The translations under genes were made by a program, and so were the position numbers. Of a stretch of 52,954 nt of DNA, positions 23,398-32,240 are shown piece by piece. Below the pieces are notes generated by a model, which was not told where the DNA came from, made no database searches, and saw nothing but the letters and a program-made list of their open reading frames with translations. The stretch lies in the NCBI RefSeq assembly GCF_002086125.1, contig NZ_MVHG01000029.1:1-52954 (forward strand), read 5' to 3'. Source of the DNA: Mycobacterium arosiense ATCC BAA-1401 = DSM 45069 (lineage in GTDB: Bacteria; Actinomycetota; Actinomycetes; Mycobacteriales; Mycobacteriaceae). Each line of letters starts with the position of its first letter. Within the stretch, counting starts at the first letter, position 1.

Positions 23398-24087
23398 GTG
23401 CACGCCACCGAGACCACAACCCGAAGGCACCGCGCCAGCCGGTGGGCCGTGGCTGCGGCCGCGGCGATCACTGTCGGCTGCGCCCACCTCGGTGTCAGCC
23501 AAGCCGGCCCAGCGGCGCCGCCGCGGGCGACTGGCTCCGTGGCCGGCCTACTCGCACAGGTACGCATCGTCGACCAGATAAACCCCGCACCCGGGTATGA
23601 CCGCGGATGCGGAAAAGGACACGGCTGCGTGTTCGGCCCCGCCTGGAACGATCCCCTCGATCACACCGGCTGCGACACCCGCAACCGCCTGCTGCACACC
23701 GCGTTACACGACATCGAATACAAGCCGGGAACGCGGAACTGCAAGGTCATCGCGGGCCGGCTAGAGCCCGATCCCTACACCGGGCAAATCGTCGACCTCA
23801 AACACGTGGCGGTCGATCACATCGTGCCGCTGCGGGCTTCCTGGAATGCAGGTGCGGCCCAATGGGATTTGCAGCAGCGCCGGATCTTCGCCAACGACAT
23901 GACCGAACTCGTCGCGGTATCCAGCTCAGCCAACAGCAGCAAAGGCGACTCCACCCTGTCCGAATGGCTACCCGCGATCGACAAATGCCCCTACGTCATC
24001 CGCTATCTCACCGTCACCGTCAAGTACCAGCTGCCGATCACCGTCAAAGACCGCGCGGCCGCGGCTGCGGCCTGCCAGAGCGACTGA
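23398..24087 (+). CDS. Secreted HNH nuclease, DUF1524-type
   Basis: A 229-residue protein. The first 40 residues form an export signal (twin basic residues, AVAAAAAITVG core) with a possible lipobox-like ITVGC at 24-28. The mature part has the DUF1524/GmrSD-C-type HNH core: VDHIVPLRASW with D140-H141, N166 in ANDM and N179 in the SSANSSKGD loop, plus several Cys that may form disulfides. It probably degrades extracellular or periplasmic nucleic acid. GTG at 23398 lies seven bases behind TACGGT (23385-23390), a leaderless start. Confidence 0.8.
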   Translation: MHATETTTRRHRASRWAVAAAAAITVGCAHLGVSQAGPAAPPRATGSVAGLLAQVRIVDQINPAPGYDRGCGKGHGCVFGPAWNDPLDHTGCDTRNRLLHTALHDIEYKPGTRNCKVIAGRLEPDPYTGQIVDLKHVAVDHIVPLRASWNAGAAQWDLQQRRIFANDMTELVAVSSSANSSKGDSTLSEWLPAIDKCPYVIRYLTVTVKYQLPITVKDRAAAAAACQSD

Positions 24088-24248
24088 GCGCGCGATCTCT
24101 TCGCCGTCCGTGCCACACAATGTCGATAGGTGCCGCCCGGCCGGGGCGGATGGTGTCGCAGAATATTTGGCATGCGGCTCGCCCACATCAAGTGCCTGAT
24201 CGTCAGCGCCGCGGAAAGCAGGCGCATCGACTCAGTCCCCGAGCTGCC

Positions 24249-25304
24249 ATGAGCCGGCGGCGCGGCGCGCCCTGGGCGGCGACGAGCGTTCCGATCATCC
24301 GCCGGCAGTGGTGCAGCGCGCTCGAGGCCACAGCGGAGATCTCATTCGACCAGTACAAGGTCCCACCACCGCCGGATGCCTCAGCGCACGACATCGCCAC
24401 GGCGAAAAGGATCCAACGTCTGATCGCGAGATTCGCCGACACCGCCCCCATCATCAGAGCCGAAGCCCAGGCCCTGCGCACCGCGGAGCTCTACTGGGTC
24501 GCCCGCGACATGGTCGACGTCGTTTTGGATGCTGCCCAATCCCTACCGGAATGGACACCGGCAGCCGCGTTACCGGCTCCCACCGGCATGCTGTGCTGGG
24601 CGAAATCCGCGGGCACCGTCCCTTCGGGAACACTCAAACCCGACGCGGTGGAGGCCGGGCTGAACAACCCGGCCTACATCGCCCAAGGCCTCACCCCAGA
24701 CGTCGCCACCATCATCGACATCTCCTGGGACGGCGTGTGGTGGTGGAGCAGACCAGATGGCCTGCTCCAATTGGTGCCGTTCTCACGCGAGGACCAAAAC
24801 CCTGAGGTGTTACGGCTCGCCGACACCACCTCCCCGGTCTGGGCAGCGCAAACCATCATGGCCAAACCCGACGTCCCGCGTACTGAGGAAGCCAACAACA
24901 CCGAAAGCGCGCACCCCTTCGTCAGCGTCGTAGGAGCGGCCTGGTTACTCATGGCCCAAGCCAACGTCGCCGAAACCCGCACCATCGGATCTCCTCGACC
25001 CCCGGAGCCCCAACCGGCTGACATCGAAGATGATCACCAGCCCCCAGAGCGACCGCCGCGAGAACCCTCAACCGTGACGATCGTCGACCTGCGTGCCCGA
25101 GCAGCCACCTATGAACCCGGCGCCGAGCCCGGCCGCACCTACAACCACCGCTTCCCCGTCGCGGGCCACTGGCGCCAGCAGGCCTGGGGCCCCAACCACA
25201 GCTGGCGCAAACCCAAGTACATCGGCGACTACATCAAGGGCCCCAAAGGTGCTCCGCTGATCGCCCCGAAAACCCGGGTGCACGTACTACGCAAAGGCCG
25301 CTGA
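24249..25304 (+). CDS. Conserved plasmid/phage-type hypothetical protein
   Basis: A 351-residue protein. The first two thirds are helical with a WDGVWWW block. The C-terminus (VAGHWRQQAWG, WRKPKYIGDYIKGP, GAPL) matches by memory a short conserved tail found in many actinobacterial plasmid and phage proteins (HWRxQxYGP...WIxPxxKGP). Function is unknown. The ATG at 24249 is chosen because upstream sequence in the same frame overlaps the nuclease gene and is not protein-like. Confidence 0.65.
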   Translation: MSRRRGAPWAATSVPIIRRQWCSALEATAEISFDQYKVPPPPDASAHDIATAKRIQRLIARFADTAPIIRAEAQALRTAELYWVARDMVDVVLDAAQSLPEWTPAAALPAPTGMLCWAKSAGTVPSGTLKPDAVEAGLNNPAYIAQGLTPDVATIIDISWDGVWWWSRPDGLLQLVPFSREDQNPEVLRLADTTSPVWAAQTIMAKPDVPRTEEANNTESAHPFVSVVGAAWLLMAQANVAETRTIGSPRPPEPQPADIEDDHQPPERPPREPSTVTIVDLRARAATYEPGAEPGRTYNHRFPVAGHWRQQAWGPNHSWRKPKYIGDYIKGPKGAPLIAPKTRVHVLRKGR

Positions 25305-25307
25305 CCA

Positions 25308-25769
25308 GTGACCAATCCTCAAGAGCCGCAAGGCCTCAAGCTCTCCGAGGCCGCGAAACTCTGCGGTATCAGCGCTGACACGCTGCAGTTGCTGATCGCT
25401 GATGAGCTGCTGCCGCAAGCGCTGAGATCTGCCCGCGGACACGCCTACCTGCCCGCGGCCAATGTGCCCACCTGGCAGCACTGCCGACAGCTCGTGCTGC
25501 GGCAGCGCGACCGACACCTGCAACGCGCGGCGGATTTGATCGCGCGCGTCGAGGTCGAGCTCGAGGCGATCCGCAACGACATCACCGAGGCCCGCGACCA
25601 CCCGGCTGAGCCCCTTGGCGTCGATCTCCTCGGCGCCACGAGCTATGCGACCTACGGGAACACCACCACTACGCTGGCGGCCACACTGCAGCAACTCGAC
25701 CTGGTGCGCATGCAGATCGTCCGTTATCACTCTGCGTTGCAGGCGATTACCGACAAGGACCGCGGCTAA
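25308..25769 (+). CDS. MerR-like helix-turn-helix protein with coiled coil
   Basis: A 153-residue protein. Residues about 9-55 form a MerR/excisionase-type DNA-binding fold (LKLSEAAKLCGISADTLQLL, then LPAANVPTW), followed by a long helix likely to dimerise. GTG at 25308 is three bases after the upstream stop. It may regulate this gene pair; the Cys-containing ligand domain of classical MerR metal sensors is absent. Confidence 0.65.
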   Translation: MTNPQEPQGLKLSEAAKLCGISADTLQLLIADELLPQALRSARGHAYLPAANVPTWQHCRQLVLRQRDRHLQRAADLIARVEVELEAIRNDITEARDHPAEPLGVDLLGATSYATYGNTTTTLAATLQQLDLVRMQIVRYHSALQAITDKDRG

Positions 25770-25876
25770 AAGCGCTCGCGGGGGTTCATTTGAGCCGCGG
25801 CCCACGGTTGGAGACCCCCGTGCTTGTCGCCGGCGTTGTTGACCCTGCCCGCTCGTATGGGTGTTTACGCTGGGTT

Positions 25877-26827
25877 GTGGCATTTACCGTCGTCGACCTC
25901 GCCGGGGCGGGATGGGTGCGTGGTGAACGCGAACCTGGTGGTGATGAAAGCAAGCGGTGGTTCATTCCCCCCGAACGCAGCCCGTACGCGGGCCGAGAGT
26001 GGTTGTTCAAGCCGCGCCGAACCAAGGAGTTGTTGCTCTCCACACAGCGCCAACAGCGTGGAGACACGCCCGACGTGCTGGTCCGAGGGGACGACTGGGC
26101 GGAGAAGATCTCATTCGAACTGGCCCACCTCATGACGGTGCCGGCCGCGACAACGGAATTGGCCCTGTCGGTGCAGCTCAGCGATCACCGACCGGTCCGG
26201 GGCTCGATCAGCCGCGATGTGCGGCCGAGTGGGTGGGTGCTCAGCGCAGGAGCGAGTCGGCTTGAGGAATTCGACGACGCCTTCGACGCCGACACTGGCC
26301 ACGGACACACCATGGACGCGATCGCGCAGGCGCTCGCCGGGCTGAGCGGGCCACCGGAAACCCCGTACGAGGCGTGGCCGGCGTTCGACGTATTCGTCGG
26401 CTACCTCGTGTTGGACGCCTGGATCGTCAATACCGACCGTCACGCCTACAACTGGGCGCTGGTCCAGGCGCCGAGCGGCGTCATGCGCCTGGCCCACAGC
26501 TTCGATCACGGCAGTGCCCTGGGCAGCGGGTACGGCGAAGCCCTGCACGCGCGGGCGCTCGAGGAGGGCATCGAAACATGGTCCCGACGCGGGAAAGCCT
26601 CTCGGTTTCCTGACTCAGGCCCGCTGACACTGGTCGAGCTGGGGTTGCATGCGCTTCAGGCGGCAAGCCCACCGGCGCGCGCCCACTGGATGCGGCAAAT
26701 ATCGCAGGTCAGCGACCATGCATGCGAAGATATCGTGCAATCAATACCCGACATGTCAGAGGTAACCCGTAGGTTTGTTACCGAAGTTCTCGCAGTGAAT
26801 CGGAGGCGGCTGATCGATGGCGCATAG
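25877..26827 (+). CDS. HipA-like kinase-fold protein
   Basis: A 316-residue protein with HipA-family landmarks: EWLFKP with K46, DDWAEK at 72-77, the catalytic loop NTDRHAYNW at 185-193 (Asp187, Asn192) and SFDHGSALG at 208-216 with Asp210 as metal ligand. HipA proteins are Ser/Thr-kinase-like toxins. GTG 25877 is chosen because the residues before it are not conserved-looking and TACGCT lies five bases upstream; a TTG at 25790 gives a longer form. The stop overlaps the start of the HIRAN gene by 11 bases. Confidence 0.7.
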   Translation: MAFTVVDLAGAGWVRGEREPGGDESKRWFIPPERSPYAGREWLFKPRRTKELLLSTQRQQRGDTPDVLVRGDDWAEKISFELAHLMTVPAATTELALSVQLSDHRPVRGSISRDVRPSGWVLSAGASRLEEFDDAFDADTGHGHTMDAIAQALAGLSGPPETPYEAWPAFDVFVGYLVLDAWIVNTDRHAYNWALVQAPSGVMRLAHSFDHGSALGSGYGEALHARALEEGIETWSRRGKASRFPDSGPLTLVELGLHALQAASPPARAHWMRQISQVSDHACEDIVQSIPDMSEVTRRFVTEVLAVNRRRLIDGA

Positions 26828-27584
26828 CGGTCTTCTGATTCGCACCAACGGGATCCGGACTCCCGCAACGGTGGCGCGGCTCATCGTGACCCGACGCGAC
26901 CCTGACGGCACGTATCGGGCAATAGGCTTCCTCGACAAACTCGTCGACGGAACCTTCGAGTTCGCGTATTTGCAGGCGGCAGTGCGGCATCCGTCGTTTG
27001 TGCCGCTGATCGGCTTCAGCGACGTCGGCCGCCGCTATCGTCGCGCCCACCTGTTTTCCGCGTTCGCCGAGCGCGTCATCGGCGCCAAGCGAGCCGACAG
27101 GCCACAGTACTTGGCGAGCCTGAACCTGGCTGAAGACGCTGATTCGTGGGAGATTCTCACCGCCTCGGGCGGATATCGAGAGGGCGACACGATCGAACTC
27201 ATTGCGCTACCACAGATTGACCAGGCCAGGGGGCGCACCGAGGCGCGGTTCTTGGCGCACGGCATCCGTTACTGCACTGATGAGGCCAGCCGCGCAATTT
27301 CGGCGCTGACACGCGACACCGTGCTGGGACTACAGCGTGTACCCGACAACCCGGTGAACCCATCGGCCATCAGGATCACTCACCGCGACCTGCACTTGGG
27401 GTACGTGCCCGACCCCCTGATCGACTACGTCAGCGCAGTGATCTCCGGCGGCCAAGCGCGTCTAAGCGTCGTGCAGGCAAACCCTCCGGAGACCAACCCG
27501 CATTTGCGGCTCCTGCTGCGCCTGGATGGAGTACTCCGCGGGCCTTCGCCGTTCGATGGCCCACAATGGCGCACAGCGGCCTAA
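26817..27584 (+). CDS. HIRAN-domain protein, partner of the HipA-like gene
   Basis: A 255-residue protein. The C-terminal 100 residues resemble HIRAN: RFLAHGIRY, then VPDNPVNPSAIRITH and LGYVPDPL. HIRAN domains bind DNA ends or damaged DNA. The N-terminal part is strand-rich with LLIRTNG and IGFLDKLVDG and is unassigned; it may play the part of the HipA N-terminal subdomain. Overlap of 11 bases with the kinase gene indicates tight co-expression. Confidence 0.6.
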   Translation: MAHSGLLIRTNGIRTPATVARLIVTRRDPDGTYRAIGFLDKLVDGTFEFAYLQAAVRHPSFVPLIGFSDVGRRYRRAHLFSAFAERVIGAKRADRPQYLASLNLAEDADSWEILTASGGYREGDTIELIALPQIDQARGRTEARFLAHGIRYCTDEASRAISALTRDTVLGLQRVPDNPVNPSAIRITHRDLHLGYVPDPLIDYVSAVISGGQARLSVVQANPPETNPHLRLLLRLDGVLRGPSPFDGPQWRTAA

Positions 27585-27647
27585 CAGGCGATACGTTCGG
27601 GTAGACGCGGCGCGCTCGGGTCACACCTACCAACGCAGAAGAGAAGC

Positions 27648-27745
27648 ATGATCACGCTTCTGGCTAGGCACAACGGACAGTTGTGCAGGGTCGAGCCTAC
27701 GGCCGGCCAGCTGATTCGATAACGGCGATGTCATTGCCCGCCGAC
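27648..27745 (+). pseudogene. Truncated copy of the gene at 29374
   Basis: ATG at 27648 behind AGAAGAG opens MITLLARHNGQLCRVEP, clearly related to MITLLASHNEELYKIEP at 29374, but a TAA follows after 24 codons. Immediately after, in another frame, GDVIA resembles the GDIVIA of the intact gene about 80 residues further on. So this is a remnant with a large internal deletion. Its tail overlaps the 3' end of the next minus-strand gene. Confidence 0.6.
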
Positions 27746-28288
27746 GTCGCCAAAGTGCTTCACAGGGGGCGGCCCAACGGGCACACGGGCGTGTAGGTTG
27801 CGCGCTTTGTCCCGTTCGTCGGGCCCCTCGGGGCGCGGCTCGTAGAGCAGCACCCAGCTGCTGAACCGGATCGCGAAGTTAAGTTGCTTGTCGAAAAAAG
27901 GGCTGCTGTAGACATACCGCTTCGCCTGCGAGAACGTGAAGAACACCTGGCCGCTCTCGTCATCAACTTGCGCGTCAATCCCAATGCTGTCGACTGCGGC
28001 GGTGAAGGGTTCGGCGTCGCTGGCCGCCAGGGACGTCAAGACTGCCGTCGAGGAGTGCTCTACGCGCTTTTGGCGCTGGTCTGTCGAGTCAAATCCGTGC
28101 AGTATGAGTGGGCTGGGAGAACGAAAAGTCTCGCGCACAATCTGGCCGGCCGCGATGGAAATCGTAAGGCTCTCAAGATCTTCCCTCGTCACGAGATACT
28201 GGACGTACGCGAGAGTGTTATACGGGTAGGGGCCGGCGACTGGTATGCGCAGGACCTGCGATTCTGGCGGGATAAGCGGTGCAGTCAT
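27731..28288 (-). CDS. Hypothetical protein, strand-rich
   Basis: A 185-residue soluble protein of no recognised family, with alternating strands and several acidic loops. ATG at 28288 overlaps the stop of the upstream gene (ATGA). With that gene it forms a two-gene unit. Composition of both is slightly less GC-rich than the neighbours, which may point to separate acquisition. Confidence 0.6.
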   Translation of the reverse strand: MTAPLIPPESQVLRIPVAGPYPYNTLAYVQYLVTREDLESLTISIAAGQIVRETFRSPSPLILHGFDSTDQRQKRVEHSSTAVLTSLAASDAEPFTAAVDSIGIDAQVDDESGQVFFTFSQAKRYVYSSPFFDKQLNFAIRFSSWVLLYEPRPEGPDERDKARNLHARVPVGPPPVKHFGDVGGQ

Positions 28289-29076
28289 CCCAGCTTCTTC
28301 TTCAAAGAAGCGGTGAAGTCGATGTCGGAGCGCGTCGGCTGGGCGACGGTGAGGGTCACGAGGTCGCCATGTGGTGCATCGAATAGGACACCGTCGCCGA
28401 GGCTGCCATCTTGTGCCACGGTGACTTTCAGTTCGAGCCCCTTGGGAGGTTCGACGATTCGATATACAGCCCGGGTGGTTTCTTCATCGATGCTCACAGA
28501 AACAATCTCCCCAGGCGTAATCGGTGTGAGCACCTCAGTGAATTCACCGAATTGCCCGGGGCCACTATTTTTTTCGGTAATCTCCCGCCTATTGGCCACC
28601 ACGGTGAAGATTCCCGAAACGCCAGCGGGATCCGGTGTAGGCGGCCGGAACCACTGTGTCGGCCACGAGATGGTGCCTGAGATCTCCGCGACCACTTTGC
28701 GTGTGGTCAGCACGATCTGGTAGCTGAAACGGGAAAGCGCCGACCACTCACCGATGAGGACGAGGTCAGTATGGAGCACAAGCTCGCCGGCGTCGTCCAC
28801 GTCGACGGTCGCGGCGTCGGTGGCGAAGGTGTATTCCGATTCCCCATTGGCGACGCTCGCCAATCCGACGAACACCGCGGGCGTGCCTTCTATGTCGTCG
28901 ACCCGCTCGCGCAGATGAAGAACGCACTTGTCCGCATGGCGGTTATCGTCGTTGATCTTCCAGTTCGGACAAGCTATCCCTGAGATGACGACGAGGTGGC
29001 GCCCGAGTACCCCAAGATCAGCGTCAATACGGCGATGACTTGTGACATCTCCGTCACGGAGCCGATCAAGATCCAT
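28285..29076 (-). CDS. Hypothetical protein, beta-rich
   Basis: A 263-residue protein with many Val/Thr/Ile strands and a C-terminal DFTASLKKKLG. No signal peptide, membrane segment or catalytic motif was seen. The ATG at 29076 has only a weak ribosome binding site, so the first 30 residues are uncertain. The roughly 300 bases upstream (29077-29373) hold no gene and presumably carry promoters for this and the divergent gene at 29374. Confidence 0.55.
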   Translation of the reverse strand: MDLDRLRDGDVTSHRRIDADLGVLGRHLVVISGIACPNWKINDDNRHADKCVLHLRERVDDIEGTPAVFVGLASVANGESEYTFATDAATVDVDDAGELVLHTDLVLIGEWSALSRFSYQIVLTTRKVVAEISGTISWPTQWFRPPTPDPAGVSGIFTVVANRREITEKNSGPGQFGEFTEVLTPITPGEIVSVSIDEETTRAVYRIVEPPKGLELKVTVAQDGSLGDGVLFDAPHGDLVTLTVAQPTRSDIDFTASLKKKLG

Positions 29077-29373
29077 GGACCCGATCTAAGCGGAAAGCGG
29101 GAGACCGCGCAGTCGTATCCGGCTATCGAGCCATGGCATTGGCGGCGGCCCGGCCCGCACTCGCGTCACCAAAACTCACCGGGCAAACGAGTACCTTATA
29201 GGGCCTCTGCAGCCATCGGTCATTGATCGACCGACGGTGTCCGCTCGGGTTGTTACCATCCGAATTTAGACGAATGCGATTAGTCTGCGCCGCAATTCTT
29301 TCCGGCCGATCTGTTGTCTACCGCTCCCCGTCCGAGGTTCGACCTGAAGGAAAGTAGCGAAGGATCCAAGATC

Positions 29374-29841
29374 ATGATTACGCTTCTGGCCAGCCATAAC
29401 GAAGAGCTGTACAAGATCGAGCCTTGGTGTGTGGCCGACATCGCCGACCTGGTCCGCGGCGATCGACTGCAAGTGCTCACCAGTAGCGACGGCGTGCTCG
29501 ATTTCTGGTTCAGTCACAGCCCGTGGCTGCGGGTCAACCGTCAGGCGACGGGGTTGCTGCTGGCCACCACCCGCTTCACCGCCCACGAGGTGCCCCTGCT
29601 GCGCGGCGACATCGTCATCGCCGCCCACGATAGCGCCGGCGATCTTGCCAGCCTCACCGACACTCAGATGAGCCGGCTGATCAACAGCGAACACAGCTGG
29701 CGCGAAGAACGCATCCTGCGCCGCCGCTTCGACCGAGACCTTCGCGCGCAACGCCGTACTCGTGCCGCCGCCGAGGCCGCCGCCCGAAAATCGCTACTGG
29801 GGCGTGCTTTTGGGCGAACGCACACCCAGGGCCGTAGCTGA
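29374..29841 (+). CDS. Hypothetical protein with intact N-terminus shared with the 27.6 kb remnant
   Basis: A 155-residue protein: a strand-rich first 100 residues (MITLLASHNEELYKIEP, LDFWFSHSPWLRVNR, PLLRGDIVIAAHD) followed by a very basic helical tail rich in Arg and Ala. AAGGA lies nine bases before the ATG. Function unknown. The truncated relative 1.7 kb upstream suggests a local duplication with later decay. Confidence 0.65.
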   Translation: MITLLASHNEELYKIEPWCVADIADLVRGDRLQVLTSSDGVLDFWFSHSPWLRVNRQATGLLLATTRFTAHEVPLLRGDIVIAAHDSAGDLASLTDTQMSRLINSEHSWREERILRRRFDRDLRAQRRTRAAAEAAARKSLLGRAFGRTHTQGRS

Positions 29842-29883
29842 CAAAAACCTCCCCGCCCCCAGGAGGGTTGGAAGGGGCGCGCG

Positions 29884-30702
29884 TTATTGCGGTGTGGTCT
29901 GCCCGGGCAGCATGCTATGCGGGTTATACGGCTCGGGAACCATATCTCCATGCCACAGATAGATCCCTGAGCCCGGCAGCCATTCGTCATACCCGTAGGG
30001 CGGCAAAGGGTTTGGCGTAACACCCGGCGAATACATCTTGGCGCCAGGGAAATCCGATTGCGGCACCCACACCCCCGACTTCGGGGTCAGCTCAACGTAT
30101 TGGATCTCGTTGCCATGTTCGTCATAGAACGGCGCCGGGCCTAATTGATTGGGCGGCAGGACTTTCACCCCGGGGATCTCATCGGAGCGCACGAAACTGT
30201 GCGGAACTTGATCAGGATCTTTGGTCCTGTCGTAGATATCAACCCACGGCGGCGCATCGGCAGTGTTCGGCGGCCCCTTTCCGCCTTTGCCTGCGATGTA
30301 AGGCATGTGGCGTTTGTCGCCGGGCTTCCACGTCTTGGAGTCCAACGGCGTGGCCGGGGAGTCTTTGCCTTGCCCAGTACCGGGCAGATCGGTGGAGAAG
30401 TCCGCTGCCTTGTACCGCTGTGCGTCCTGGCCGTCGACCCGGGTGTAGGTGTCGGCGTGCTCAGTGAGCCGCTGGGCGTAGGTGTTGAAATCAGCAACCT
30501 TGGCCTGCACCGGCCCTTCAGCCTTGGCCAGACCGGCCGCGATCCCGACCGCGGTGGGATAGCCCATCGGTCCGTGGGTGTCGATCACCTTCTGCACCTC
30601 GTCGGCGGCCTGCGGCGAAATCTGCGCCGCACGGTGCGCCAACTGCGAATAGGCGTCAGCGAAGCGCACCAAATCAGCCGGATTGGCGTCTAACTCAGCC
30701 AC
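29884..30702 (-). CDS. T7SS substrate with EspC-like N-terminal domain (effector 2)
   Basis: A 272-residue protein. Residues about 3-92 are nearly identical in pattern to the secretion domain of the substrates at 2.4 and 36.2 kb. The C-terminal 170 residues are Pro/Gly/Lys-rich with WVDIYDRTKDPDQVPHSF and a final YGYDEWLPGSGIYLW and have no recognised enzyme motif. GTG at 30702 is chosen from the paralogues and from GGAG seven bases upstream; the longer frame overlaps a decayed mazF. Unlike the other two cassettes, no membrane gene follows on the same strand. Confidence 0.8.
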   Translation of the reverse strand: MAELDANPADLVRFADAYSQLAHRAAQISPQAADEVQKVIDTHGPMGYPTAVGIAAGLAKAEGPVQAKVADFNTYAQRLTEHADTYTRVDGQDAQRYKAADFSTDLPGTGQGKDSPATPLDSKTWKPGDKRHMPYIAGKGGKGPPNTADAPPWVDIYDRTKDPDQVPHSFVRSDEIPGVKVLPPNQLGPAPFYDEHGNEIQYVELTPKSGVWVPQSDFPGAKMYSPGVTPNPLPPYGYDEWLPGSGIYLWHGDMVPEPYNPHSMLPGQTTPQ

Positions 30703-30796
30703 ACCACGTCTCCTACCTGGATCAATCCAACAACTAGCCCCGATTCTCCCCGATAACTGTGACACCAGGCGACACTTGCGCGCCGATTGCAGCGTC

Positions 30797-31066
30797 CTTT
30801 TCTCAAGCCCGCCAGTCCACAGCGACAGCCAGCGCCGCGCACACCGTCCGCATCGGCTCCTCAGCCAGTCGCCCCAGGCGGGCATGCAGCGCGACGACGG
30901 GAACGCAGTCGACCAGATCCAGGTTCACCGCCCCGGGACGGGACACGGGCTCATCCTCGGGCTGCAACACCACTTCGCTGGCACAGCCCGCGCACCGTCG
31001 TCGTGCACGGCGCCACCAGGACCCGCTGCAACCGTGCGATGGCCTCCATCACGCGCGAGCACTGCT
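30797..31066 (-). pseudogene. Decayed mazF copy
   Basis: Translated in pieces on the minus strand, this region gives AVLARD, then [14 protein letters not shown], then ASEVVLQP and GAVNLDLVDCVPVVALHARLG. It follows the intact MazF at 31434-31757 nearly residue by residue. At least two frameshifts separate the pieces, and the N-terminal 20 residues and start are missing. It lies directly upstream of effector gene 2. Confidence 0.7.
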
Positions 31067-31117
31067 AGTACCCGAACGGCGCGCGGCGCCGCCCTCGGCC
31101 GGTACGGTTCAGCCACG

Positions 31118-31432
31118 ATGACGAAAGCACGCCGCTCCCCCTGGCTCGACGACCGCGCCGCGCTGCTGGTCTCCCTGCTCGCCGACCGGCACGGACTCAC
31201 CGTCAGCGAGGACACCGCCCGCCAGGACATCTCTGACGACCTCGACCACGTCGCCCGCCTCGTGCGCATCGGCCGCCAGGCTGCCAAGGTCTACATCACC
31301 GACGACATGATCAGCAAGATGGCTGACCGCATCGCCGCCGCCGTCGCCGAACACCAGACCGCCACCGCAGCCGGGGGCATCGAGCATCAGCACGTCGTCG
31401 ACCTCGACACCGAACGCCGCCGGCGCCGCTGA
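31118..31432 (+). CDS. Small helical hypothetical protein
   Basis: A 104-residue charged helical protein (SPWLDDRAALLVSLLADRHG, VARLVRIGRQAAKVYITDD) ending in an Arg tail. ATG at 31118 lies nine bases after TACGGT (31103-31108), so a very short leader is likely. It ends convergently with mazF, two bases apart, and lies between the decayed and the intact mazF. Function unknown. Confidence 0.6.
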   Translation: MTKARRSPWLDDRAALLVSLLADRHGLTVSEDTARQDISDDLDHVARLVRIGRQAAKVYITDDMISKMADRIAAAVAEHQTATAAGGIEHQHVVDLDTERRRRR

Positions 31433-31433
31433 A

Positions 31434-31757
31434 TCAACGGCCGCCCACCGCCACGATCAACGCGGCGCACACCGCCGCCATCCTCGAATCCGCTAGCCGA
31501 CCCAGCCGCGTCCCCAGCGCCGCCACCGGCACACTTTCCACCAGATCCAGATTCACCGCCGCACGCTGGGGCACCGGATCGCCACTCGGGTCGAGCACCA
31601 CCTCGCTGGCCAGTCCCCGCACCGTCGTCGTGCATGGCGCCACGAGCACACGCCGCAACTTCGGAATCGCCGCATCACGGGACAGCACCACGACAGGCCG
31701 CGCGCCCGAGCCGGGGATCTCGCACCACCACAGCTCACCGCGCGCCGGCAGGGTCAT
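31434..31757 (-). CDS. mazF: MazF-family endoribonuclease toxin
   Basis: A 107-residue MazF/PemK-type toxin: [20 protein letters not shown] at the N-terminus with the usual basic residue after the second strand, the [13 protein letters not shown] strand with the catalytic Thr-rich loop, and a C-terminal [12 protein letters not shown] helix. MazF cleaves single-stranded RNA. ATG at 31757 overlaps the antitoxin stop (ATGA). Confidence 0.9.
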   Translation of the reverse strand: MTLPARGELWWCEIPGSGARPVVVLSRDAAIPKLRRVLVAPCTTTVRGLASEVVLDPSGDPVPQRAAVNLDLVESVPVAALGTRLGRLADSRMAAVCAALIVAVGGR

Positions 31758-31996
31758 ATTCGACCCGCAGACCGGCGCCAGTCGGCGACCTCGCCCCACT
31801 GGTCGGGCTCGTCGGCCGGGTGCTCGTCGTAGGCGGCGTAGCTCGCGTCGACCTCGGCGGCCCGGTTGGCGGCCAGGAGCGCCCCCAGGGCCTCATCGAA
31901 CAAGGCGTGGTCCTTGGCGCCGGCCCGCAGTGTGCGCGCGCTGGCGAGCAGATCGGCGTCCACCGTTGTGCTCACCCTGGTGCGATTGCCGGGCAT
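31754..31996 (-). CDS. mazE: MazE-type ribbon-helix-helix antitoxin
   Basis: An 80-residue protein. The N-terminal [15 protein letters not shown] is a ribbon-helix-helix DNA-binding strand and helix, and the C-terminal acidic part ([18 protein letters not shown]) is typical of mycobacterial MazE tails that wrap the toxin. It is the first gene of the pair and is expected to repress its own promoter. Confidence 0.88.
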   Translation of the reverse strand: MPGNRTRVSTTVDADLLASARTLRAGAKDHALFDEALGALLAANRAAEVDASYAAYDEHPADEPDQWGEVADWRRSAGRI

Positions 31997-32042
31997 GGCA
32001 TAAGTGTGGCACGCACGCGGGACACCAGGCAGGAGTCCGCGC

Positions 32043-32240
32043 TCACCGCGACGGCCGCCCGAAGGTCTCGCGCAGCAAGCTCAGCGCCACACCGGTAGCG
32101 GTGAGGGCCTGGCCGACATCGTGGGTGCAATACCCGTAGCCGATGCCGACGGCCACGGCCATAGCCGCGCGGGTGATCGCGCCCACCCGGCCACGCCGTT
32201 CGGATGTCGGTTCGGGGGTGGTGTCCTGATGCTCGGTCAT
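32043..32240 (-). CDS. Small single-helix membrane protein
   Basis: A 65-residue protein with one hydrophobic segment ([14 protein letters not shown]). The upstream GGAAGGACCACA closely resembles the leader of the ParB-like gene. A GGTGCC/GGCACC hairpin lies at 32270-32289 in its leader region. Function unknown. Confidence 0.55.
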   Translation of the reverse strand: MTEHQDTTPEPTSERRGRVGAITRAAMAVAVGIGYGYCTHDVGQALTATGVALSLLRETFGRPSR

